NCBI RefSeq assembly: GCF_043226085.1
Contig: NZ_CP171225.1
Coordinates: 558,001-622,000, forward strand
Source of the DNA: Amaricoccus sp003258405
GTDB lineage: Bacteria; Pseudomonadota; Alphaproteobacteria; Rhodobacterales; Rhodobacteraceae
Direction of reading: 5' to 3'
Length of the DNA stretch: 64,000 bases
Position numbers and translations under genes: made by a program. The notes beneath the pieces are model-generated. The model saw nothing but the letters and a program-made list of their open reading frames with translations. It did no database searches and was not told the DNA's origin. This document shows positions 34,964 to 42,691 of this stretch, one piece after another. Position 1 is the first letter of the stretch. The number at the start of each line of letters is the position of its first letter.

Positions 34964-36430
34964 ATGGCGCATGACGGCTCCAATCCCGCCATCGAGGATT
35001 ATCTGGACCGCGCCGCCCGCCATGCAAGGGCATATCGCGCCGGTCGCCAGCCAATCGGCCCCACCGCCGCGGTTGCATCGTTGAGGGAGCGGTTCTGCCT
35101 GCCCCTCAGTGATCACGGCCGTTCCGGCGCTGAAGTGATCGACGCGTTGATCAGCGCCGCCGAGGCCGGACTTGTCGGCAATACTGATCCGAACTTCTTC
35201 GCCTGGGTCATGGGCGGATCAAATCTCGTTGGCGTGGCGGCAGACTGGCTGACCTCTGCCTGGGGTCAGAATGCTGCGATTTTCCAGTCTTCGCCGGCGG
35301 CCGCCGTTGCTGAAGAGGCCGTGGAGTCCTGGCTGCTCGAGCTGCTCGATTTGCCGCGGGAAAGCTCCGTGGGCTTCGTTGGCGGCGCGACCACGGCGGC
35401 CTTCGTCTGCCTCGCCGCTGCACGCGCCGAGGTACTCCGGCGCGTCGGATACGATTTCGATCGGCGCGGACTCCAGGACGCACCGCTGGTTGCCGTCTTC
35501 CTAAGCGAAGACGCGCATGTGACCAATTTCGCGGCCCTGCGCAATCTGGGCTTCGGAGACGAGAATTTTCACCGAATGCCGTCGGATGGCGCCGGCCTGA
35601 TGCGGCTGGAAGATCTGGCCGAGGCGCTGGCGCATTTCGACGGACCAAAGATCATCATCGCGCAGGCCGGCCATATCAACTCCGGCGCCTTCGAACCGTT
35701 GCAGGAGATCGCGGGGCTCGCGCGCCGCCATGATGCATGGCTGCATATTGACGGTGCCTTCGGCCTCTGGGCGCGGGCATCGCCAACCCGCAAGCCGCTG
35801 GCTTTCGGCGCCGAAAGCGCCGACAGCTGGTCGGTGGACGGGCACAAGTGGTTGCAGATCCCTTATGGCTCGGGATTTGCCATTGTTCACGACAGGGATG
35901 CCCACCGACGTGCCATGCAGAAGACCGCCGGATATTTGAATGCGGCAGAAGGCGATGGCAGGTGTCCGTCCGACTATACGCCGGATCTCTCGCGCCGCGC
36001 TCACGGGTTTGCGGCCTGGGCCGTTCTGCGCAGCCTCGGGCGCGACGGTGTGTCAGCGCTCGTCGACCGGCACTGTGACGCTGCGGCGCTGCTGGCGGAG
36101 CGCATCCGCCGGATAGACGGGTTGACGGTGTTGAACCCAGTTCGCCTCAACCAGATCGTCGTAGCCGCTCGCGACCCGGCAGACGAAGAGCCGAGGATTT
36201 CGCGGCTTGCCGAGCGGCTGAATGCCAGAGGCGACATCTTCGTCAGAACCGCGCTCTGGAAAGGGCGCACCATCCTCCGGCTTTCGGTCATCTCGCAGGA
36301 CTGCGGGACAGAGCAGGTGGAGCGGCTCGGGCGGGAGATCGAGAGACACTGGGACCTGATCTCCGCGACCGGCTCACCCCCTCAGCGGGTCTCTGCACGA
36401 TGCTGCGACGTCGCGGGAGACGGAGGTTAG
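34964..36430 (+). CDS. Group II PLP-dependent amino acid decarboxylase
   Basis: 488 residues of the DOPA/glutamate/tyrosine decarboxylase family. K295 in SVDGHKWLQIPYGSG binds PLP. AQAGHINSGAF supplies residues stacking on the ring and HIDGAFGLWA has the pyridine-pairing aspartate. GGAGGA overlaps the end of the cysteine-synthase fusion and initiates this ORF, so the two are coupled. Decarboxylation of the amino acid made by the fusion protein, giving a cysteamine-type amine, is an attractive inference. Specificity cannot be read from sequence. Confidence 0.88.
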   Translation: MAHDGSNPAIEDYLDRAARHARAYRAGRQPIGPTAAVASLRERFCLPLSDHGRSGAEVIDALISAAEAGLVGNTDPNFFAWVMGGSNLVGVAADWLTSAWGQNAAIFQSSPAAAVAEEAVESWLLELLDLPRESSVGFVGGATTAAFVCLAAARAEVLRRVGYDFDRRGLQDAPLVAVFLSEDAHVTNFAALRNLGFGDENFHRMPSDGAGLMRLEDLAEALAHFDGPKIIIAQAGHINSGAFEPLQEIAGLARRHDAWLHIDGAFGLWARASPTRKPLAFGAESADSWSVDGHKWLQIPYGSGFAIVHDRDAHRRAMQKTAGYLNAAEGDGRCPSDYTPDLSRRAHGFAAWAVLRSLGRDGVSALVDRHCDAAALLAERIRRIDGLTVLNPVRLNQIVVAARDPADEEPRISRLAERLNARGDIFVRTALWKGRTILRLSVISQDCGTEQVERLGREIERHWDLISATGSPPQRVSARCCDVAGDGG

Positions 36431-36509
36431 ACAACAGCTGCGCCGGCCTGGCGAAGCACAGCTGCGAAGGTTTCGCGCGTAGAGTCAGTGAGGCGCCTGA
36501 AATCCCTAG

Positions 36510-36779
36510 TTGCTGATCGCCGACTTCCATGGAGGGCTCGAAGACCGGATCGACGCGCGCCGGTTGACATGCTTCGCAATCGGCCTCCTGCACCAGATGT
36601 ATTTCGGCACTAAACTCAAGGTGGCCCTCGCCTGGCTTTCCGGTGAAGCAACGAAGGACGGGCGGAAAGCGCTTGGGCAAGAGCTCGGGCTAAGCGCCGA
36701 CAGGATCCGCCGCATCGAGGACGAAGTCCGTTGCAGTCTGCTCGACGAACTGAAGTATCAGATCTTCGACGCTGTCTGA
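36510..36779 (+). CDS. Short hypothetical ORF with helix-turn-helix-like end
   Basis: 89 codons from TTG 36510, directly after an in-frame stop. Codon third positions are strongly G/C, which favours coding. The C-terminal LGQELGLSADRIRRIEDEV resembles the helix-turn-helix of sigma-factor region 4, but the rest is not recognised. It could be a small protein or the remnant of a longer gene. No ribosome-binding site is evident. Confidence 0.35.
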   Translation: MLIADFHGGLEDRIDARRLTCFAIGLLHQMYFGTKLKVALAWLSGEATKDGRKALGQELGLSADRIRRIEDEVRCSLLDELKYQIFDAV

Positions 36780-36856
36780 GTTCGCGTATCTCTTTCAGAT
36801 GGCGATTTCGCAAGCCGTGATCCGGGCATCAGAAATTGCCCAAATGGTTCACCACG

Positions 36857-36880
36857 AAAAAAGAGGCCCTTGCGGGCCTC
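36857..36880 (-). terminator. Strong rho-independent terminator, leftward
   Basis: On the minus strand GAGGCCC-GCAA-GGGCCTC is a 7-bp stem with a GNRA-type tetraloop followed by six T. It ends any leftward transcript from the small ORF region or nrdJ. Confidence 0.85.
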
Positions 36881-36922
36881 ATGAAGTGTCAATTCCCCCG
36901 TCTTGGACTGCGATATCCGTTC

Positions 36923-37187
36923 TTACTGCTCGACGGGGTCTTGCTTGCAGTCAAACATGTTCAGCTGGATCATCCCGAGAAGCTGGTCGAAGTCCACGCG
37001 TGGGTGCCGCTGATTGAAATGAAGGCCGGCATCGGTCTTTCTGACGTCGCTGGCCTTTGCTCGATACTGTGTCGCCATCGGTTCTTTTCCATTTCCGCCG
37101 CCATTCTGCTCGATTTTCGCGGCTTGTTTTCTGGCCTTGCGAAGCGCGGCCTCAGCCGCGTTTCAATGTTTTCAACACCTTAGCCAT
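36923..37187 (-). pseudogene. Possible frameshifted small gene downstream of nrdJ
   Basis: An ORF from ATG 37078 to TAA 36923 encodes 51 residues beginning MATQYRAKASDVRK and containing HPRVDFDQLLGMIQ. The frame stays open upstream to 37163 with a charged, Ala-rich reading (EAALRKARKQAAKIEQ). A start codon is found only at ATG 37187 (MAKVLKTLKR) in the neighbouring frame. One base removed near 37163-37166 would join them into an ~87-residue protein. It is followed by a strong terminator. It could be a decayed gene or a 51-residue protein; the product is unrecognised. Confidence 0.35.
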
Positions 37188-37222
37188 CGATGGGCGATAA
37201 TTGGGGTGATAAAGGGTGTCAA

Positions 37223-37252
37223 ATCGCCCAAAAAGGGTTCCTTTTGGGTGAT
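37223..37252 (-). terminator. Hairpin downstream of nrdJ
   Basis: ATCGCCCAAAA..TTTTGGGTGAT can fold into about 13 pairs with one bulged A and one G-T wobble, 24 bp past the nrdJ stop. There is no T-tract, so it may be a weak terminator or a mRNA 3-prime stabiliser. Confidence 0.42.
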
Positions 37253-37275
37253 CCGACACACCTGATCCCTGAGCC

Positions 37276-40200
37276 TCAGCTGCAGCCCGTCGTCGAGCCG
37301 CAGGTGTTGCACTTCATGCAGGTTCCGTTGCGGACCAGCGTGAAGTTGCCGCACTCGCCGCAGGGGTCACCCTCGTAACCCTGCATCCGGGCCTTGGAAC
37401 GGGCGTCGATTGCGGTGACGCTTGTTGTCGCGTGATGCGAGGTGGCAACGGCCGCGAGGCCGCTCACCACGCCAAGCGCGCCGCCGACCCCGGCTCCCCC
37501 CTGAAGCACCATAAGCTCCTGCGGCAGACGCTTGCGCAGATACCCGGTCGAGGAGATGTGCTTGATCATCTCGATCGAGTTGTGCGCTGCCTCGGCCTGG
37601 GCCGCCGCCTCGACATCGAGGCTTTCGGCCTCCGGTCGCCCGACATAGTCGAAGCTCTCACCCGTCGGCTTCACATGCGCGAGGTCCGTGCGATCAAGGT
37701 AGGACACTGCCAGTTCGCGGAAGATGTAGTCGAGGATCGAGGTTGCGTTCTTGATCGAGTCGTTGCCCTGCACCATGCCCGCGGGTTCGAAGCGAGTGAA
37801 GGTGAAGGCGTCGACGAACTCCTCGAGCGGCACGCCATACTGCAGCCCCACCGACACAGCGATCGCGAAGTTGTTCATCATCGCCCGGAAGGCGGCGCCT
37901 TCCTTGTGCATGTCGATGAAAATTTCGCCTAGCGAGCCGTCTTCGTATTCGCCGGTGCGGAGATAGACCTTGTGGCCACCGACCATCGCCTTCTGGGTGT
38001 AGCCCTTGCGCCGCTCGGGCAGCTTCACCCGATTGGAACGCTCGATCTCCCGGACGATGACCTTCTCGACGATCTTCTCGGCCAGCAGGGTCGCGCGCTC
38101 GGCTTGGGGTGCGTCGATCAGGGCTTCCTCCAGATCGTCCGCTTCGTCCTCGACCAGTGCCGAAGACAGCGGCTGGCTGAGCTTCGAGCCGTCGCGATAG
38201 AGCGCGTTGGCCTTCACACCCAGCGACCAGGAGAGCTCGTAGGCTGCCTTGCAGTCGTCGATCGTGGCGTCATAGGGCATGTTGATCGTCTTGGAGATGG
38301 CCCCCGAGATGAAGCTTTGTGCCGCGGCCATCATGCGGATGTGGCTCTCGACGGACAGGTAGCGCCTGCCGATCTTGCCGCAGGGGTTGGCACAATCGAA
38401 GACCGTATAGTGTTCGGGCTTCAGGTGCGGGGCCCCCTCGAGCGTCATCGTGCCGCAAATATGACTATTGGCTGCCTCGACCTGAGCCCGGCTGAAGCCG
38501 AGATGGCGTAGCAGGTCGAAGGACGGATCCGTGAGCTTCGCGGCAGGGATACCGAGAACGCGGGTGCAGAATTCCTCCCCCAGCGTCCACTGATTGAAGA
38601 CGAAGCGGATGTCGAAGGCGGTGGGCAGCGCAGCCTCGATCTTGGCGATCTCCTCCTTGCCGAAGCCCTGGCCAACCAATGCGGTCGGGTTGATCTCGGG
38701 CGCCTTGACGAAAGAGCCGTGACCGACAGCGTAGGCGATGATCTCCTCGATCTGCTCAGGCGCATATCCGAGGCCGGCGAGCGCATTCGGCACGGCCCGG
38801 TTAATGATCTTGAAGTAACCGCCGCCGGCGAGCTTCTTGAACTTCACCAGAGCGAAATCGGGCTCGATGCCGGTGGTGTCGCAGTCCATGACGAGGCCGA
38901 TGGTGCCGGTGGGTGCGATTACCGTGGTCTGGGCGTTTCGGAAGCCGTGCTTCTGGCCGAGTTCGAGCGCGCGATCCCAGACAGAATGGGCCAGGTTGAG
39001 GAGCGCGCTGTCGGGACAATTGGCGTGATCAAGCGCGACTGGCGGCGTCCAGAGCCCCTCGTAGCCCGTAAGATTCCCCTCGGCAGCATTGCGGTGGTTG
39101 CGAATGACGCGGAGCATGTGCTCGGCGTTCTTCTCATACCCTGGGAAGGCACCGAGCTCGCGGGCCATTTCGGCCGAGGTCGCATACGCCTCCCCTGTCA
39201 TTACCGCGGTAAGTGCGCCGCAGAGCGCCCGGCCCTCGGCACTGTCGTATCCGAGGCCCATGGTCATCAGCAGGCCGCCAATATTGGCGTAGCCAAGACC
39301 CAGCGTGCGGAATTTGTAGGAGAGTTCCGCGATTCGCGGGCTCGGGAACTGCGCCATCAGCACCGAGATCTCGAGCGTGACAGTCCAGAGCCGGGTTGCA
39401 TGCATGTAGGCCTTCGCATCGAACGCGCCGTCCTTGAGGAAGGTCAGCAGGTTCATGGACGCGAGATTGCAGGCCGTGTCATCGAGGAACATGTATTCCG
39501 AGCACGGGTTGGAGGCCCGGATCGGGCCATCCTCCGGGCAGGTATGCCAAGCGTTGATGGTGTCATGGAACTGGACGCCCGGATCGGCGCAGGCCCAAGC
39601 CGCAGTGCCGACCTTTTCCCAGAGCTCTCGCGCTTTAACTGTCCTCGCGACGGTGCCGTCGGTGCGGCGGGTGAGCTGCCAGTCGGCATCCTCGCGGACA
39701 GCCTTCAGGAAGGCGTCGGTCACGCGCACCGAATTGTTGGAGTTCTGACCCGAGACGGTGAGATAGGCTTCCGAGTCCCAGTCGGTGTCATAGGTGCGGA
39801 ACTCGAGGTCTTCCCCGCCCTGCTCGGCCTGCTGAAGCACGCGCTTGATGTAGGCTTCTGGCACGTGGACCTTCTTGGCCGCACGGATCGCGGACTTGAG
39901 CCCGGCATTCACCTTGGGGTCGAACGCATCCTGCTCGGCACCGTCCCAGGAGCGGATTGCCTCGAGGACGCTGGCCAGCCGCTCGCGGTGGATTTTCGAG
40001 CCAGCAACGAGCGCCGCAACCTTCTGTTCCTCGACGACCTTCCAGGTGATGAAATCCTCGATGTCCGGGTGGTCCATCTCGCAGATCACCATCTTTGCCG
40101 CGCGGCGTGTGGTGCCGCCCGACTTGATCGCACCTGCGGCGCGGTCACCTATCTTGAGGAAAGACATGAGACCGGAGGACTTGCCGCCGCCGCCGAGCCG

Positions 40201-40929
40201 CTCGCTTTCGGCCCGCAGCGACGAGAAGTTCGTGCCGGTGCCGGAGCCGTATTTGAAGAGACGGGCTTCGCGGGTCCAGAGATCCATGATGCCGCCATCG
40301 TTCACCAGATCGTCCTCTACGGACTGGATGAAGCAGGCATGCGGCTGCGGATGCTCGTAGGCAGAGGTCGACTTCACGAGCTTCTTGCTCTCGAAATCGA
40401 CATAATAGTGGCCCTGCCCCGGCCCATCGATGCCGTATGCCCAATGCAATCCGGTGTTGAACCACTGCGGGCTGTTCGGCGCGCCCATCTGGGTCGCGAG
40501 CATGTAACGCATCTCATCGAGATAGGCACGCGCGTCGGCCTCGGCGGTAAAGTAGCCACCTTTCCAGCCCCAGTAGGTCCAGGCCCCAGCCAGCCGGTCG
40601 AAGACCTGGCGCGCATCGGTTTCACCGCCGAACCGAACCGCCTCGGGAAGCTTGCCGAGTGCCTCGTCATCGGCGACCGAGCGCCAAAGGAATTCTGGAA
40701 CGCCCTTCTCTCGCACCTTCTTCAGTGCGGCCGGGACGCCGGCCTTGCGGAAGTACTTCTGCGCCAGGACATCGGCAGCAACCTGACTCCAGCTCTCGGG
40801 AACCTCGAGCCCATCAAGCGCGAACACGACCGAACCATCCGGATTGCGAATCTCGGAAGATGTGGACTTGAAGGGGATCCGCCCGTAAGCCCCAGACTCT
40901 TCGGTTGTGAAACGACGCTCGATCTTCAT
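37276..40929 (-). CDS. nrdJ: Adenosylcobalamin-dependent (class II) ribonucleotide reductase
   Basis: 1217 residues. It reduces ribonucleotides to deoxyribonucleotides using coenzyme B12, with or without oxygen. The catalytic barrel shows SNPCSEYMFLDDTACNLAS (active-site Asn, Cys and Glu) and KYGSGTGTNFSSLR. The C-terminus carries the cysteine-rich tail CGECGNF..CMKCNTCG, which serves as redox shuttle or zinc ribbon. ATG 40929 with AGGAGC upstream is the start; an upstream ATG at 40974 has no support. The promoter region holds a NrdR box and DnaA-type boxes. Confidence 0.97.
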   Translation of the reverse strand: MKIERRFTTEESGAYGRIPFKSTSSEIRNPDGSVVFALDGLEVPESWSQVAADVLAQKYFRKAGVPAALKKVREKGVPEFLWRSVADDEALGKLPEAVRFGGETDARQVFDRLAGAWTYWGWKGGYFTAEADARAYLDEMRYMLATQMGAPNSPQWFNTGLHWAYGIDGPGQGHYYVDFESKKLVKSTSAYEHPQPHACFIQSVEDDLVNDGGIMDLWTREARLFKYGSGTGTNFSSLRAESERLGGGGKSSGLMSFLKIGDRAAGAIKSGGTTRRAAKMVICEMDHPDIEDFITWKVVEEQKVAALVAGSKIHRERLASVLEAIRSWDGAEQDAFDPKVNAGLKSAIRAAKKVHVPEAYIKRVLQQAEQGGEDLEFRTYDTDWDSEAYLTVSGQNSNNSVRVTDAFLKAVREDADWQLTRRTDGTVARTVKARELWEKVGTAAWACADPGVQFHDTINAWHTCPEDGPIRASNPCSEYMFLDDTACNLASMNLLTFLKDGAFDAKAYMHATRLWTVTLEISVLMAQFPSPRIAELSYKFRTLGLGYANIGGLLMTMGLGYDSAEGRALCGALTAVMTGEAYATSAEMARELGAFPGYEKNAEHMLRVIRNHRNAAEGNLTGYEGLWTPPVALDHANCPDSALLNLAHSVWDRALELGQKHGFRNAQTTVIAPTGTIGLVMDCDTTGIEPDFALVKFKKLAGGGYFKIINRAVPNALAGLGYAPEQIEEIIAYAVGHGSFVKAPEINPTALVGQGFGKEEIAKIEAALPTAFDIRFVFNQWTLGEEFCTRVLGIPAAKLTDPSFDLLRHLGFSRAQVEAANSHICGTMTLEGAPHLKPEHYTVFDCANPCGKIGRRYLSVESHIRMMAAAQSFISGAISKTINMPYDATIDDCKAAYELSWSLGVKANALYRDGSKLSQPLSSALVEDEADDLEEALIDAPQAERATLLAEKIVEKVIVREIERSNRVKLPERRKGYTQKAMVGGHKVYLRTGEYEDGSLGEIFIDMHKEGAAFRAMMNNFAIAVSVGLQYGVPLEEFVDAFTFTRFEPAGMVQGNDSIKNATSILDYIFRELAVSYLDRTDLAHVKPTGESFDYVGRPEAESLDVEAAAQAEAAHNSIEMIKHISSTGYLRKRLPQELMVLQGGAGVGGALGVVSGLAAVATSHHATTSVTAIDARSKARMQGYEGDPCGECGNFTLVRNGTCMKCNTCGSTTGCS

Positions 40930-41049
40930 GTTCTGCTCCTGGGTCTCGGCCCTGGCCCATTTTGGGGCGGGCACCAGATTTTGTATCCGCGCTGCGGTGT
41001 CACACTAAGGGAGCAGATCCCGCCCGAGTCGGGAAGCCCAAGCTGCGCT

Positions 41050-41100
41050 TTATCCACAAGATATTGTGCTTGACGTGGATAAGCCCACAAACTGCAGTTA
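41050..41100 (-). promoter_or_regulatory. nrdJ control region: NrdR box overlapping a DnaA box
   Basis: CCACAAGATATTGTGC (41054-41069) contains the perfect palindrome CACAA-GATA-TTGTG and matches the NrdR-box pattern at 13 of 16 positions. A weaker second half-site, CCACAA at 41085, starts exactly 31 bp away, the usual helical phasing of paired NrdR boxes. TTATCCACA (41050-41058) is a consensus DnaA box overlapping the first site, and CGTGGATAA (41074-41082) is a one-mismatch DnaA box in the opposite orientation. Confidence 0.68.
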
Positions 41101-41205
41101 ACCGACTGTTAGGAAATGATTCCACCAGTCGTTAGCCCAGACACAACGGCCGCGGCATCCCGAAGGCGCAAGTTCCGGGAATTCCACCAAGAAGGCGGCC
41201 TGATG

Positions 41206-42555
41206 TCAGGCAGCGTCAGGATAGCGGAAGGGCTCGGCGATGCGATCACGATCATACACGGGCTCGCCCGCGATCCAGGTCGCCCGGATCGCACGGTCGT
41301 CGCCAAGTGTCATCAGCACGAAGAGAAGCTCCTCGAAACTGTTGCAATAGCCGCTGCGGAAATCGAGCAGCGGGGTGGCCGAGGGGTCGAGCACGATCAC
41401 ATCCGCGTCAAGGCCGGCCGCAAGCCTTCCGATGCGATCGTCGAGGCAGAGGGCGCGCGCGCTGCCGAGCGTTGCCAGATAAAAGGCACGGAGCGCATCA
41501 AGCTTCCGGCCCGAAAGGGCGGCAACCTTATAGGCCTCGTTGAGCGTCTGAAGCTGCGAGAGCGAGGTGCCTGCTCCCACATCGGTACCGAGCCCAACCC
41601 GAACGGGTCGTTTCGGATCGAGCGCGTCATAGAGCCGGAACAGCCCGGAGCCAAGGAAGAGATTCGAGGTCGGGCAATGGGCAATCGCTGCGCCGGTCTG
41701 GTGGCAAGTGCAGAAATCGTGTTCGTGAAAATGGATTGCGTGCCCGAACATCGCGCGTTCGCGCACAAGTCCGGCATGGGCGTAGACATCGAGATAGCTC
41801 GAACGCTCCGGAAAGAGCTCGCGCACCCATTCGACTTCGCTCGGATTTTCACAGATATGCGTCTGCAGAAAGAGCGCGTCGTGTTCGGCGAGAAGCGCGC
41901 CCGCGGCGTCGAGCTGCGCCTCGGTGCTCGTCGGTGCAAACCGGGGGGTGACGCAATAGTGTTGACGCCCAACCCCATGCCACCGCGCGATCAGCGCTTT
42001 CGACTCGTCGTAGCCGTGCTGTGCCGTATCGAGCAGCGCCGGCGGCGCGTTGCGGTCCATCAACACCTTACCTGCGATCATGCGGGTGTTGAAACGTGCG
42101 GACTCGGCAAAAAAAGCCTCGACCGACTGAGGATGGACAGTGCAGTAGACCATGGCCGTCGTCGTGCCCGCACGCAGCAGTTCGCGCAGGAAAAGGGCCG
42201 CGACCTTCTCCGCGTGTGCCTTATCGGCAAACTGCTGCTCTGCAACAAAGGTGTAAGTCTCAAGCCACTCGAGAAGCTGGGCACCGTAGGCCCCGATCAT
42301 CTGGAGCTGCGGAAAGTGCACATGCGTATCGATCAGGCCCGGCGCAATGATGCCCTGACCGTAGTTGACCATCACGGCGCCGGCGGGAAGCGACGGTGCA
42401 ATTTCAGAGTGCGGCCCGAAAGCCGTGATGCGGCCCTCCTCGATGACTACAAGCGCATCGTCGAGCCAGGTCACGCAGGCTTCCGGGTCGTTTAGGAAAG
42501 GATCATTGTGAAAAGTGAAGGCGCGGCCGCGCAGGGCCGTCACGTGTTGGGGCAT
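41206..42555 (-). CDS. guaD: Guanine deaminase
   Basis: 449 residues of the amidohydrolase superfamily. It converts guanine to xanthine plus ammonia. The zinc ligands are in PGLIDTHVHFPQ, with family motifs LQTHICENPSEVEW and GLGTDVGAGTSLS. ATG 42555 is used; the frame is open to 42765 but that part lies in the permease gap. It is the last gene of the purine operon, 136 bp after the NCS2 permease gene, and feeds xanthine to the dehydrogenase encoded upstream. Confidence 0.95.
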   Translation of the reverse strand: MPQHVTALRGRAFTFHNDPFLNDPEACVTWLDDALVVIEEGRITAFGPHSEIAPSLPAGAVMVNYGQGIIAPGLIDTHVHFPQLQMIGAYGAQLLEWLETYTFVAEQQFADKAHAEKVAALFLRELLRAGTTTAMVYCTVHPQSVEAFFAESARFNTRMIAGKVLMDRNAPPALLDTAQHGYDESKALIARWHGVGRQHYCVTPRFAPTSTEAQLDAAGALLAEHDALFLQTHICENPSEVEWVRELFPERSSYLDVYAHAGLVRERAMFGHAIHFHEHDFCTCHQTGAAIAHCPTSNLFLGSGLFRLYDALDPKRPVRVGLGTDVGAGTSLSQLQTLNEAYKVAALSGRKLDALRAFYLATLGSARALCLDDRIGRLAAGLDADVIVLDPSATPLLDFRSGYCNSFEELLFVLMTLGDDRAIRATWIAGEPVYDRDRIAEPFRYPDAA

Positions 42556-42691
42556 GTATCGCTCCGGAGGGTGCAGACGGTCGTCTCGGGGTAGCGTGCT
42601 TATCAACGAAGGGAAAGCCTCCGCCTCCGGATCGAGAGATCCCGGAGGCGGAAGAACTAACTCACTCCAATTCCCGGAATGCGGTCCGGCC

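Noticed and set aside
36836..37183. 115-codon plus-strand frame in the nrdJ downstream gap
   Set aside because: It crosses the leftward terminator and is opposite a more plausible minus-strand small ORF; no ribosome-binding site.
38719..41073. 784-codon plus-strand frame opposite nrdJ
   Set aside because: Antisense shadow of a full-length class II reductase; no start signal or domain.
40930..41205. Cobalamin riboswitch ahead of the B12-dependent nrdJ
   Set aside because: The leader is short and no B12-box-like element is visible; NrdR and DnaA motifs explain the region better.
41198..41211. GCCTGA-TG-TCAGGC palindrome at the end of guaD
   Set aside because: The two-base spacer is too short for a terminator loop and the site overlaps the stop codon; probably chance.
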